From Humulus lupulus (lineage: Eukaryota > Streptophyta > Magnoliopsida > Rosales > Cannabaceae): a stretch of 64,000 bases of DNA. Below the pieces are notes generated by a model. It had not been told where the DNA came from. It saw nothing but the letters and a program-made list of their open reading frames with translations, and ran no database searches. Where the stretch lies: positions 130,613,701-130,677,700 of the forward strand of contig NC_084795.1 in the NCBI RefSeq assembly GCF_963169125.1, read 5' to 3'. The position numbers and the translations under genes are program-made. The first letter of the stretch is position 1. Every line of letters begins with the position of its first letter. Shown here piece by piece: positions 45,748 to 57,337 of this stretch.

Positions 45748-46286
45748 ATTGTTCTAGAATGGCTATTCCTCACAATTTCTCCTTGTGATGTAGCAGAACC
45801 ATGTCAATTAGGATTTCAAGACGCAGCAACACCTATGATGCAAGGAATAATAGACTTACATCACGATATATTTTTCTTCCTCGTTCTGATTTTGGTTTTC
45901 GTATCACGAATCTTGGTTCACGCTTTATGGCATTTCCACTATCAAAAAAATCCAATCCCACAAAGAATTGTTCATGGAACTACTATCGAGATTCCTTGGA
46001 CTATATGTCCTAGTATCATCCTGATGTCCATTGCTATACCCTCATTTGCTCTGTTGTACTTAATGGACGAGGTAGTAATAGATCCAGCCATTACTATCAA
46101 AGCTATTAGACATCAATGGTATTGGACTTATGAATATTCAGACTATAACAACTCCGATGAAGAGTCACTCACTTTTGACAGTTATATGATTCCAGAAGAT
46201 GATCTAGAATTGGGTCAATTACTTTTATTAGAAGTTGACAATAGAGTTGTTGTACCAGCCAAAACTCATCTACGTATTATTGTAAC
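45748..46286 (+). pseudogene. cox2: cox2 exon 1, first part (cytochrome c oxidase subunit II), nuclear copy
   Basis: Coding from codon 2: ATT GTT CTA GAA TGG. The codon where ATG is expected (45,745-45,747) reads ATT, so the start is lost. The frame covers both transmembrane helices and the [12 protein letters not shown] motif near the copper site, and stops abruptly at LRIIVT, where element 3 is inserted. No intron is present at the position of the common first cox2 intron (about nucleotide 373 of the coding sequence). In mitochondria the protein carries the CuA centre of complex IV. Confidence 0.9.
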
Positions 46287-46883
46287 TATTATCCAAAAAA
46301 TAGGCACGGGTGACGTGGCAGACGTTTTTAACACGTGGCTGACACCTGACAGAAGATCTGTTCGACCATCGACCAGTGAGATTCCCCTGGCGTAACATTT
46401 GAAGCTTTTATACGACCAGCCTGGTCGTATACTCCATATATTTAGAGATAATTTTGTACAATTGTAATCATATCCGAGATTATCTCCCATGATCCATGAT
46501 GATCCGATTATTTAGGAAAGAATATCTGTAACTGATTCATGTAACCCTCCTTGAGCCTATAAATAGAGAGAAATAGCTCAAGGAAGGGACTTTTGGCTGA
46601 TTTAAGTTTACGCTTTACAAGATAATTAAGGCGATTATCTTAGGATTGTATTGTTCATCTCTCTCAGGTTTTTGAAACTCAGAGAACCCTAGTTCTTTGA
46701 TCACTCCTTTGAGAACTAATATCAATAATAGCTTAAGTGGGCGTAGGTCATTACCATTTTCGTGGGGCCGAACCACTATAATCTGTTGTGTCCTTTACTG
46801 TTTTTGCTATTAAATCTATTTCAACACATCCATTCACATCAAGCATTTGACTCCGAGTCAGTTGACCAAATCGAGGGTCAACA
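46287..46883 (+). repeat. 5' LTR of element 3
   Basis: 597 bp, starting TATTATCC (TA rather than TG) and ending GGTCAACA, with TATAAATAG at 46,558-46,566 as core promoter. The primer-binding region TGGTGCTTTCATTGAGAGC follows from 46,887; its tRNA was not identified with certainty. Confidence 0.9.
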
Positions 46884-46930
46884 TTCTGGTGCTTTCATTG
46901 AGAGCTTGATAGGAGATTTTTGAAGCATTA

Positions 46931-49050
46931 ATGGCGAAAACAACAAAGAAGACTGGGCAGGCGACTGGCGCTGCACCATCTCAGCCTCCTCCTCCAAACA
47001 TGGCTGAAAATGAACCACACTTGGAATTTAATGAGGAGGAACTGGACTCCGAGACGCTAAGAAATACCCTGGGGGTATTGCAAGATGAACTGGCCAATCT
47101 GAGGGCCAGTCAAGAAAGTGCTGCGGAGATTATGGCGCGGCAGCAGCAAGAGATAGAGCGACAGCGCCAGGAGCTAAGTGAAAGACAGGCGAAGATGGAC
47201 CGTCGTCAGAGGGAGGCCATGGCAACCCTCGAAGCAGCCCTGCAATTGGCTAGGAATCAGGATGCACCTGCCTCACAGCCTGATCAACCCTCAAATGGGC
47301 CACCCCGAAGGGGTCCCAATCCTAGCCCTTCAGTCCAGCCGACAAGCCCTCAAAGGCCCGAGCAGCCACCAATGCCTCAGGATGATGTCCCACCAAGGGA
47401 TCCTGAGATGCAACCTCCATCCCAGGCTGGTAGTGGCAATCCCCCACAGCCAAGGCAGAATAGGGTCGGGCAGTAGCCTCGTAGTCCTAGACGCCATAGG
47501 GGTGAAGAGCCAAACCCACCGAGCAGGGGCCAGCATCTTTCTGGCAACCGAAGGAACTCAGAGATAAGCTCTACGATCCGAGGCCCCCCACGGCAAGATA
47601 ATGCACGGGGACCTACCGACCAACGTAGGCCACCCTCTAACGCTCAGGAATTTCCAGCCCGAGGGGGCAACCGAGGGGACAGTCGATCCCACCATAGCCA
47701 ATCGAGGTTCAGAGATGGCCATGGTTACAATGAGGCCGACTCAGGCAGAGGAAATGCTGGTTGGAGAAACGAAGAGAGAGGTGGGGGCAGAAGCCCACCA
47801 GCTAGAGAAGACCAACAAGAGAGACATAATGCTGGGGGCAGCCCAGACAAAACAACATCTTTAACCGGCTCGAAGCAAGCGAGCAATGGCGAAGAGACGA
47901 AGACTTAAGGGATGTACTCAACGACCGTCGGGAACGGCACGACGAGTACATTCCCCCAGCAGCAGAGGCCCTGGTGATTCCTGACGCCGTGCAAGCCCAA
48001 ATAGATGCCCTGAACCAAGTAGTACAGCAGCTGGTCGGGGGAAGAACTTATCATATCGAGTACAATAGGAGAAGGGGAACTCCTTTCCTTCAGAGGATAG
48101 CTGTGGCAGATACTCCCAGCAAGTTTAAAATGCCCACACTTCCGAACTTTGACGGGTATGGTGACCCGGTATCTCATGTCAACAAGTTGGAGATACAGAT
48201 GGACATTCAAAAAGTGTCAGAAGATGCTTGATGCAGGATCTTTCTAGCAACACTTTCTGATGCTGCACAGGAGTGGTTTTTCAAATTCCCTCCTGTAAGT
48301 ATTGTTTCTTGGGAGATATTCGTAAAGGAATTTTACGGACAATTCTATGCGATTCGTGTGCACCCAACTGAGGCGAACCAGCTGGTTGAGATACGCCAGC
48401 AAGAAGGAGAACCACTGAAAGATTACATCCAACATTTTATGCGAGCAGTTGCTGGAGCTAAAACAGTGGGAGATGAAGGCAAGATGATGGCCCTAACCGC
48501 AGGAGTTAGGCGTCGTACGCCTTTGTGGAGTAGCCTCAGAAAGCATGGGGTTAAGACTACCCAAGAATTCTTGGATCGAGTTGATCGATACATCAAGCTC
48601 GAAGATGCCATTGCCAGTGAGGGAAAGCCCCCAGGCAAAGATAAGGGGACTGCAGAACCCGCCAATGGGTCAAAACCCAACGACAACGGTAAAGGCAACG
48701 GGAACGGCAATGGCAACGACAAGAATGCGGGGAAGAGGTCCCATAATGAACCTTCCACCTCCGAGAATAAGTGCGCTCAGGGCAACCGTTATGAACCGCG
48801 GTTCACTAACTACACTGCCCTTGATGAGTCTCGAGGAGAGGTGTATCAGGCCACGAGTTCCAGTGTGCCTTACAAAAGACCCGCTCCCATTCGAAAGGAT
48901 ATTTCGAAAAGAGATACAACCAAGTTCTGTCGTTATCATAACGACTACGGACACGATATGAATGAGTGCAATTAGCTGAAAGACGAAATCGAGTTCCTTA
49001 TCAAACAAGGACACTTGAGGAGATACGTACGGGCCTCGGGAACTTCCCAA
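46931..49050 (+). pseudogene. gag of element 3
   Basis: ATG at 46,931 (MAKTTKKTG), with a coiled-coil-like stretch rich in Gln/Glu (ARQQQEIERQRQEL) up to 47,476, then a TAG. A frameshift leads to the core at 47,974-48,975 (SDAAQEWFFKF, SWEIFVKEFYGQF) with an internal TGA at 48,229-48,231. The zinc knuckle CRYHNDYGHDMNEC is followed by a TAG (48,973-48,975) before LKDE. Not translatable as one protein. Confidence 0.85.
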
Positions 49051-49227
49051 CGAGAGGCTCCAGGTGGCAACGAGCAGGCACCTGCACGCCAATGCTCGCC
49101 ACCTTTGCAGCTTGATCCCGTAGCTGGCACTTTACTCACCATCTATGGAGGCCCGCACCTCGCGGGAAACAACAGAAATGCAAGGGAATGATATGCTCAG
49201 ACCCTACGCCATGACCAGGACATCGAG

Positions 49228-49851
49228 ATGATGACTGTGGAGGACCAGGCATCAAAGAAGGCTCGGTCAGAGGACGGTGAAATAACGTTCTCTGATAGCA
49301 ACGCCCAGCATGTCCGGTTCCGGCATTCCAATCCGCTGGTCGTGGATGTTCAAATAGCCAACATGATGGTAAAGAGAGTGTTGGTCGATACAGGAAGTTC
49401 AGTAAACATCCTGTATAAATCTTCGCTGGAACGCATGAAGTTGTCCGTAAAGGACTTGGAGCCCTACAACCAAACAATTTACGGCTTCTCTGGTGAGGGA
49501 CTCACCCCAACAGGGTCAATCAGACTTCCGGTAACAGCAGGTACAGCGCCTGCTACCAGGACATTACTCGCTACTTTCATAGTAGTCGATTGTCCTTCGG
49601 TGTACAATGTTGTAATCGGAAGGCCCATACTAGTTGACCTTCGGGCGGTCACCTCAATATGGCACCTGGCCATGAAATTCCCAACAGACGCAGGAGTAGG
49701 ACGCGTGTTGGGAAATCAGAAGGAAGCAAGGGAGTGCTATAATGCCTCATTCACTAAGGCCAAGAAGGGAACGTCGAGGAGCACTCCCCCAGAGAGGTTG
49801 CAGATGGCCATTGATACACAAGCCCAATCAGGTGATGAGGTCACCAAATAG
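49228..49851 (+). pseudogene. Protease region of element 3
   Basis: Open for 207 codons, with the canonical protease motif VDTGSSVNI near 49,385 (unlike VDNGSS in element 1 and VDMGSS in element 2), then YNVVIGRP. It ends with TAG after EVTK (49,849-49,851), the stop shared with element 2; homology continues in the same frame beyond it. Confidence 0.85.
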
Positions 49852-51280
49852 TGTGTTGCCCAAAGTGAGGATAGAGACTTAGATCCTCGCTTTGGGGATT
49901 TTGAGGAAGATGTTGGACCTATTGAGGACCTTGAGGAGGTCCAGCTTGATGAAGAATTTCCGACCAGAGTAGTAAAGGTCGATAAAAATTTGGAAGCAAC
50001 AACAAAGCACGCACTGGTGGAATTTTTAAGAAAGAACCAGGAAGTTTTTGCCTTGTCACATAAAGACATGGCTGGGATAGATCCTACAGTCATCAGCCAT
50101 GTCCTGAACGTTGACAAAAGCTTTCCACCAGTGCAACAGAAAAGAAGGCTGCTCGATAAAGACAGATCGAAAGCCTTAAAAGAAGAAGTTGAAAAACTGA
50201 AGGAGAATGGGTTCATCAGGGTGGCGTTTTATCCATCATGGGTCTCTAATCCAGTAATGGTTCCCAAGCCTAATGGAAAATGGCAAACCTATGTGGATTT
50301 CATAGACCTTAATAAAGCCTGCCCAAAAGATTGTTTCCCACTCCTAAGGATCGACCAGCTGGTCGATGCAACTGCAGGACATGAGATCCTCTCTTTCATG
50401 GATGCATACTCACGATACAATCAGATCAGTATGCATCCCCCTGACGAGGATCACACTAGCTTTTGGACCGATACAGGGTTATACGGTTATAAAGTAATGC
50501 CCTTCGGACTGAAAAACGCTGGTGCGACTTACCAGCGATTAGTTAACCACATGTTTAAGGAGTTGATCCGAGTAAACATGGAGGTGTACGTGGACGACAT
50601 GCTGGTAAAGTCGAAAAAGGCAGAAGGACATGTGAAGGATTTGCTGGAGTGTTTCAATGTTTTGTATAAGTATCAGATGAAGCTAAATCCTCTCAAGTGT
50701 TCCTTCGGAGTAGGATCAGGGAAATTTTTGGGATTCATTGTCAATTCAAGAGGAATCAAAGCCAACCCTAAAAAGATCAAAGCCCTGATCGACATGAAAT
50801 CGCCGGTAAAAATCAAAGATGTGCAAAGTTTGACTGGAAGGATTGCCGCACTCAGTAGATTCATTTCAAAGTCGATGGATAAATGTGTCCCATTCTTTAA
50901 TCTACTTAGAGGCAACAAGAAGTTCGAATGGACTGGAGACTGCGAACAGGCTTTCCAAGCCCTAAAAGCCCACATGGCACAGCCTCTTGTCTTATCAAAA
51001 CCTATAGATGGAGAAACTTTGTTCATTTACCTAGCGATCACCGAATATGCTGCTAGTGCGGTGCTAGTAAGAGAAGAAGAAGGTGTACAAAAGGCTGTTT
51101 ATTATGTGAGCAAGAGGTTAATGAGGGGCCGAATTTAGATATCCTCCCATCGAAAGATTAGCCTATTGCTTAATTTTGGCCTCAAGGAAGTTACGTCCTT
51201 ACTTCCAAGCCCATCCCATCACAGTCTTAACTGACTAGCCCCTTCGGCAAGTTCTACAAAAACTAGAGGCTGCTGGACGT
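49852..51280 (+). pseudogene. Reverse transcriptase and first RNase H of element 3
   Basis: An open stretch at 49,990-51,138 covers the RT fingers (VPKPNGKW), palm YVDDML (50,587) and thumb, then the first RNase H (YLAITEYAASAVL). As in element 1, the usual first Asp of this RNase H is absent. A frameshift near 51,120 breaks it in the 'SKRL' segment. Confidence 0.87.
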
Positions 51281-52000
51281 TTGTTGAAATGGGCAGTCAA
51301 ACTCGGGCAGTTCGATATAACATATTCACCGCAAGCAGCAGTAAAAGGACAAGTTTTGGCTGACTTCATCACCGAATTTACTGAACTCCCAGACAACGAG
51401 CAGTGTGAAAAACCTAGTGCACCTGAGCCCCAAGTTGAAGCTCCTTCGTGGAAGTTATTCACGGACGGATCGTCCAACGAATCTCACGCAGGAGAAGGAG
51501 TGATATTGATAACGCCAGAAGGGTATCGATTTCACTGCGCTATTAGGTTCGATTTCACCGCTTCAAACAATGAAGTCGAGTATGAAGCCCTGCTCGCTGG
51601 GTTAAGGTTAGCCAAAGACATGAGCAAAAAGGTGCTGGATATTTACAGTGATTCACAGCTGGTAGTGAATCAAGTCTTGGGGGAGTATCAAGCACGAGGT
51701 CTGAAAATGGTGGCCTATCTAAACAAAACCAAAGATCTATTGGCACAGTTTGAGAAATATACCCTCCAGCAAATACCTCGAGATCATAATTCAAACGCAG
51801 ATGCCTTAGCCAAACTTGCGAGTGCGAAAGATGCTGACACTTTAAATATAGTGCCAGTGGAGCGGCTACGCGAGCCGAGCATACGAGTAGATGAAGCCAG
51901 TACGGAGGTACGGTTAGAAGATACGTGGATGGCACCGTACTTGGAGTACCTCACGAGTGGTGTACTACTAGCAGATAGAAACAAAGCCAGGACTCTTTAG
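51281..52000 (+). pseudogene. RNase H end and archaeal-like RNase H of element 3
   Basis: Contains FTDGSSNE, ASNNEVEYEALLAGL, IYSDSQLVVNQ and SNADALAKLAS, so the four acidic positions of the second RNase H survive. It ends at a TAG (51,998-52,000) between RNase H and integrase. Confidence 0.87.
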
Positions 52001-52057
52001 AGACAGGCTGCTAGGTACATACTGGTCGATGGTGTTCTATACAGAAGAGGATACTCC

Positions 52058-53163
52058 ATGCCACTGCTCAGATGTATTACACCAGAAAAGGCTAAAGAGC
52101 TAATGAAGGAGGTACATGAAGGCTTCTGTGGAGATCATGCTGGGGGGCAAAGCTTATCGAAGAAGATTCTGAGGCAGGATTATTTCTGGCCGACTATGAA
52201 CGAAGACTCAATGGAGTTTGTGCGAAAGTGTGATAAGTGTCAGAGGTTTTCCAAGATCCCACGCGCAACTCCTAATGAGTTAAAGCAGATGCAAAGTCCA
52301 TGGCCCTTCGCAGTATGGGGTATCGATTTAATTGGGTCCTTGCCAACAGGAAAAGGTGGAGTAAAATACGCAGTTGTAGCAGTAAACTACTTCACCAAAT
52401 GGGCCGAAGCTGAGCCACTCGCTACCATAACGACAAAGAAAGTGCTTGACTTTGTCATCAAGAACATTTTTTGTCGATATGGATTGCCTCGAAAGATCGT
52501 CTCAGATAACGGCACCCAGTTTGACAGTGACCTATTCACAGACTTCTGCGAGAGGCATGCAATCATCAAGAGCTTTTCTTCAGTTGTGCATCCGCAAGCA
52601 AATGGGCAAGTCGAAGCGGTAAATAAGACACTAAAGGATACCCTGAAGAAAAGGCTCGAGGAAGCTAAAGGAGCATGGCCAGAACAGCTGCCTGAAGTAC
52701 TCTAGTCGTATAGAACTTCTCATCGAACAGCAACAGGTCATACCCCGTTTTCCTTAGCATACGGGTATGAAGCCATGTTGCCAGTCGAGTTAGATCCGCC
52801 CTCACATCAAAGAATCACATATGACAAGGACCAAAATAGCCAACTGTTGATGGAGTCCCTAGACTTGGTTGAGGAGAAACGAGAGAAAGCCCAACTCCGA
52901 GTAGCTGCGTACCAGCAAAAAGTCGCTTGGTATTTTAACTCTAAAGTAAAAGAAACAAAGTTTAATGTCGGAGACTTAGTACTTCGAAGAGTTTTCTTAA
53001 ACACCCGCGACCCGGCTGCTGGAGTACTCGGACCAAACTGGGAAGGACCTTACCAGATTGAAGAATTCCTTCATCCAGGCACATACTAACTTGCACGCTT
53101 AAATGGAGATCTCATTCCGCGCTATTGGAATGGAGAACACCAACTCAAGTATTATCAGTAAAC
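52058..53163 (+). pseudogene. Integrase of element 3
   Basis: HHCC site (HEGFCGDH...KCDKCQRF) and catalytic core WGIDLIG, SDNGTQFDS, NGQVEAVNK are intact to 52,702. A TAG at 52,703-52,705 replaces the Trp of VLW, as in element 2. The C-terminal domain continues in 52,775-53,089, then a TAA, and ends with KYYQ at 53,163. Confidence 0.87.
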
Positions 53164-53872
53164 AGTCCTTCTTAAAGGACTGGCTTGTATTAATTTTTAC
53201 TTTTTACAAGTTTTGAAAAAGGGTTAGTCATGTTGTATGACTAATCTCTTATAAGTGTAAGATCTTTTAAAGATCACTCGTAAAGACATGTTTAGTCCAT
53301 TTTAAGACGAGAATTATAAGGGACTGTGCGCAGCCAGTCATTCTTGCCAAATTTTGTAAAAAAAATTTTACAAGTATTTGTTCATTACGAGTGTTGTTTT
53401 GCTGTATTATAAATTTTGCATTTTATACCGAGCAGTAATGTTCGCACAGGTCGTGGTCAAGGCAAGTGACCAAGGACCTAAAGCTCCCCAGTCACTTAGG
53501 GGGCATATAAGGTACATCGATAGCAAAGCATACCAAGAGGTATGTAAACACATGAACAAAATAAGTGAAAGCATGCTACGACACTTAGAGTATTTTTCAA
53601 ATTTTATATTTTGTTAAATCAAGCCAAAGTACTACGCTAAGTTCGGTCATGAGAACAGATGTTATCATAAGCATAAATATTATAATATCAAAGGGAATTC
53701 TTTTACACCGCAAGCAGTACTGCTTGGATGTAATTGTTCAAAAGTAAAAGTAAAATAAGCTGCCCATGCAGCAAAACTAAAGAAAAATCAGTCTTTACAT
53801 CACAACCTGTAGGTCGTGTGATTAAAGAAATATAAAAGAAAAATTTTATGGAGCTTGAGGAGCAGGAGGATC
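53164..53872. other. Spacer between pol and the antisense gene of element 3
   Basis: AT-rich, no gene. Frame 53,378-53,617 has no domain. It probably holds the poly(A) regions of the converging transcripts. Confidence 0.5.
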
Positions 53873-54433
53873 CTATGGAGCATTCTGATCGACCACGCCT
53901 CCTGCAACTTCTCCTCCCTCCACTCCAGGAATGTCTGGGGAAGTAGGAACCCTGGCTCTCTCTTCAGCAACCAACCTAGCAGTGCAACGAGCCAGTTCAG
54001 CCTTCCTAGCGTTCTCTAGAATGTAGTTGAAGTTGGCACTTTGATTGTGTTTCCAGAAATCATAGAAACACCGAACTGTCGCGTTCTTGTACCTTTCCAG
54101 GTCCTTGGCATTTGTAAGCTTAAGTTGCTCCACGTGGCTCTTAAGGACAGCAATGGTCATGTCCTTAGCAAGATGCTCCTCCTTAAGTTTTTTGACTTCG
54201 CGCCAGGAGATCCGGCTAGCATCTTGATAGTCATCTCTCTGCTTTCTGGTAGTTTCCAGAGAAGCTTGCTTTTTTGCCAGCTCCGCGACCAAGGAATCCT
54301 TCTGCTGGGTGACCACCTCCAGCTCCCCAGTGTGCCTAGGCTCCGCGGCTTGAAGCTCCTCAATAAGCTTCGCTCAGGACTGCTCGATACTTGCACCCGC
54401 ACGGGCACGAGCAGCAGTCATTGTCAGCATGGC
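53873..54433 (-). pseudogene. Antisense gene of element 3, coiled-coil exon
   Basis: Begins after a 3' splice site TTTGTTTGCAG (54,434) and runs in one frame to the stop at 53,873, apart from one TGA near 54,375. It codes for a coiled coil (LVAELAKKQASLETTRKQRD, VKKLKEEHLAKD) and a tail with FYDFWKHNQSANFNYI. That tail matches the position and style of VWKQDPNFDFSSF in element 1. Confidence 0.62.
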
Positions 54434-54518
54434 CTGCAAACAAAGAATAAGAGTTAGGCAAACTGAAAAGAAGGAAAAATCAAGACTATAATCACAAAAG
54501 AAGGAAAGGAGTTCTTAC

Positions 54519-54943
54519 ACTGGCCACTTCATTAAGGGCCCTGTTGAGGATCTGGTGGACCCCCATGTTTTCAGCCTCAGCCATTGCCTCCCCGCAACAG
54601 TCATGCTTAAGGATATGGGCGGGGCAATCCTTAGCTGATCGTAGGGAGCGGCTCGAGAGTTTGGCCCCAGGAAGTTCGGCTTGTTGGGCCTGTTCATTCG
54701 GAGCCGCGGGCGAAGGATTTGTGGCAGCAAGAGGGATCTCCTTCTCACCAAGAGCGGAAGGTTGGGCAGACGGTTGGCCAGAGGGCCCATCCTTTGGAGG
54801 ATCGGCTGCTCGATTCTTTTTGGCTAGGGGCACTTGGCTGGAGTCGCCATTGTGTTTCCTGGCCGATTTCCTCCTTCGGACCAGAGGAACCTCTTCCTCC
54901 TCCTGAGTGTTGTACAAGTCGAAAACGTTTGCGGAGGCCATTT
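54519..54943 (-). pseudogene. Antisense gene of element 3, Pro/Ala-rich exon
   Basis: Bounded by TATTTCTGCAG before 54,943 and by AGT|GTAAGAAC at 54,518. An ATG two bases in gives MASANVFDLYNTQEEEE, then a basic patch (RRRKSARK) and a Pro/Ala/Ser-rich segment ending LNRALNEVAS. Joined to the coiled-coil exon the frame is kept. It may begin a separate transcript, since joining to the exon upstream does not keep this frame. Confidence 0.55.
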
Positions 54944-55150
54944 CTGCAGAAATAGATAAATATGCAGATAGTAAGCAAAAAGTAGATGACAAGTTATGGC
55001 ACATTAGAAAAAAGTTAAAGAAAATTACAAAGACCAATACCCGAGTTATTACTACTTGTCGCTACACTATTGACTATACTAGTCATACACTCGCTCTCTG
55101 GCACGAAGAAGTCTGGCCCTAGATTTGGAGTATATGTAAAATTGTTTTAC

Positions 55151-55562
55151 CCGTCAAATAAATGATAGGGAATTGGCAAGTTATCTAAGAGTGAAATAAC
55201 AATACCGTTTTCGTCTGAATACTCATCTAAGTCTACGACAGTCTCGACTACCTTTTGTTTTCCCTTCCCTTGAGGGGCAGAAGGCCTTTCTGCAGAGGGA
55301 GTGCTAGTGGGTTCCCTGATTGTAACCCCAGTCGGTCTCTGTCGAGGAGGAGACACTGGAGGTTGCTGCTCAGGAGTCCCCTCGGCAGTGGAACTAGCTG
55401 CCGCGAGTTCCCTCATATCCAGATGAGGGGTCAGGAGGCCAGATAACCTCAAGTTCTCTTCGGTGACCAGAGACTTGACGCTCTTCTTAGCATCAGTTAT
55501 TCTGGCCAGAGTGTTGGACCTCAACACCATGTCTGGTGTTGGGTCTGGGCGTAACCATGGTC
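55151..55562 (-). pseudogene. Antisense gene of element 3, middle exon
   Basis: Starts after CTTTTTAG at 55,563 and ends before GTAAAAC at 55,150. It encodes PWLRPDPTPDMVLRSNTLAR and a polar region ending in an acidic VVDLDEYSDE stretch. It corresponds in place to exon 2 of element 1, although sequence similarity is weak. Confidence 0.5.
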
Positions 55563-55643
55563 CTAAAAAGCACAAGATATTTTAGAAAAGTACAAGGAGA
55601 ATCGCTAAGTAAAAACAGCGACCAGTAGAAAAAGGGCATTTAC

Positions 55644-56475
55644 CTCCTCAGGCGAAGGCCAGGTTATTTGCAGTCATGTCAGGCGTGAGGAAATACTCTT
55701 GACTGTATTTCCCCACGTTGGAGATATGGGTGGTGTTACTCTGGAATGTGCGGTTCGTCTCCTGGTGGCAAAATTGAAAAAACTCCATCCCGGACTGTTG
55801 GGGGTTAGACTTAAGGTCAAAAAGGTAATTGACTTCATGAGGAGTAGGCTCTGGCCATTTTTTAAGTCTATAAAGGATATAGAGTGCAGAAAGCATTCTA
55901 TATTCGTTGGGAGTAATTTCGAAGGGGGCAACACCGAAGTAGTTTGCCACCCCCTGATAGAAGGGATGAAGAGGAAGGGTAGCCCCCACCTCTATATGAT
56001 ACCTCGACCAGGCGCTGTAAGCGCCTCCAGGCAAGCTAGCCCTCTGGTCCGTAGTTGGGATCTTGAGATTGACCCCAGTGAGAGGATACTTCCTAAGATA
56101 ATTGGCAAGCATCCTAGGGGTTACTTGGCTCAATGGAGAAAGCTACCACTCGACATCAGGAAGGGTTGAATGTTGAGGGTGAGCCCTAACCTGAATGCGA
56201 GGGTCTGGGACAATGTTTTCTCGACCGCTGGTCGAGGGAACCCCAGCCTGCAAATCAGGCTGAGCTGGAGAATTTTAAGTATGGTCAGGATTTTGTTTCT
56301 TTTGGCCAGCAGACTTGGAACGAGCCATTTTGGATGGTAATGGTTGAGGTCTAGAAGAAGAGAGTCTTGAGAATGGAATCTCGTGAATGCGCTGAACAGG
56401 TTGTTCTTCGCCTTCAAGCAGTTGCGTAAGAAGATCATCTTCGATAGGCCGCTCACCTCCCCGCAAATCTGGCAT
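55644..56475 (-). pseudogene. Antisense gene of element 3, Transposase_28-like exon
   Basis: A possible ATG at 56,475 follows a TGTCCGCAG splice site. The frame breaks at 56,275, and a second frame (56,133-55,648) carries the domain: GGAYSAWSRYHIEVGATLPL, HPFYQGVANYFGVAPFEITP, PHEVNYLFDLKSNPQQSG. A TGA comes just before a GAG|GTAAATG donor at 55,643. Homologous to exon 1 of element 1 and to 27,116-27,721 in element 2. Confidence 0.65.
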
Positions 56476-57321
56476 TAAAATCTGCGGACAGAAAAATGGG
56501 GAGGTAAGGATGGAGAATCTAGAAAGATGGTTAGAATAACGCTGGTCGTGTATAAAAGCCAAACTTTTATACAACAGCATTCTAACAAAAAACTAATTTT
56601 TTCACACAAACTGTTTGAAAAACAGATCAAAAAGTGAAAGTAAAAAGTTTTTCTAAAAAGCTTTTTCAACTCCTGTAAGGGCGGGAAAAACTCAGTTTTT
56701 CAACTAGCATAAAAATTCGATTTTACGTCCTAAATTTAAGATCTCGACTATCAAACTGATTCACAACTCTTAAATGGCAAAGATACACCATCCTATCTAG
56801 CATCACTCGATAAATCCCCTATTTTCATGCATTTCTACTCAAGAACACAGGCAATGCCAGAACCTAAAAGCTAACTCGCAGCAACATGCACAAGAAAAAT
56901 AAAGAGTAAAAAAGTTAAACTTACCGAAGCAAAGATTATGAAGGCTGGAAGAAATTCTGAGCGTAGGCGAGCGAACGGTTGGCGGTTCTTGGAACGTCGA
57001 AAGGTGATCTTCAGAGAAAATGGAGGTTTTGACTTAGGATTCCTTGATAGAGAAATAGCTTGTGTAAAAAGAAAAAGGAAACTCTGGGGAGGCTATATAT
57101 ATTTTTTCTGTGGCATGAAAAAAAAGGTAATCATCAGTTTCCTCTTTTCGAAGCATGGGGAAAAGTGATAGCTTCCAATGGATTGCTTGGGAACTGAAAA
57201 GCTGTGATTAGACAGGGGTAGGTCACTTTTTCCAAGAATGCACAAACTACTCTGATTGATTTTCTGGGGTAATCGAAGAGTCATTTTCCTTAAAGTTTAT
57301 TTATTGCTGGAAGTAATAAAT
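56476..57321. other. 5' leader / promoter region of the element 3 antisense gene
   Basis: No coding sequence. On the minus strand a TATATATA stretch (57,093-57,105) is a possible TATA box, followed by 5' leader sequence with candidate introns. Frame 56,938-57,168 has no domain. Confidence 0.4.
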
Positions 57322-57337
57322 AAACTTGGGGGGCAAA
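57322..57337 (+). other. Polypurine tract of element 3
   Basis: AAACTTGGGGGGCAAA directly precedes the 3' LTR (TATTATCC at 57,338). Confidence 0.75.
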
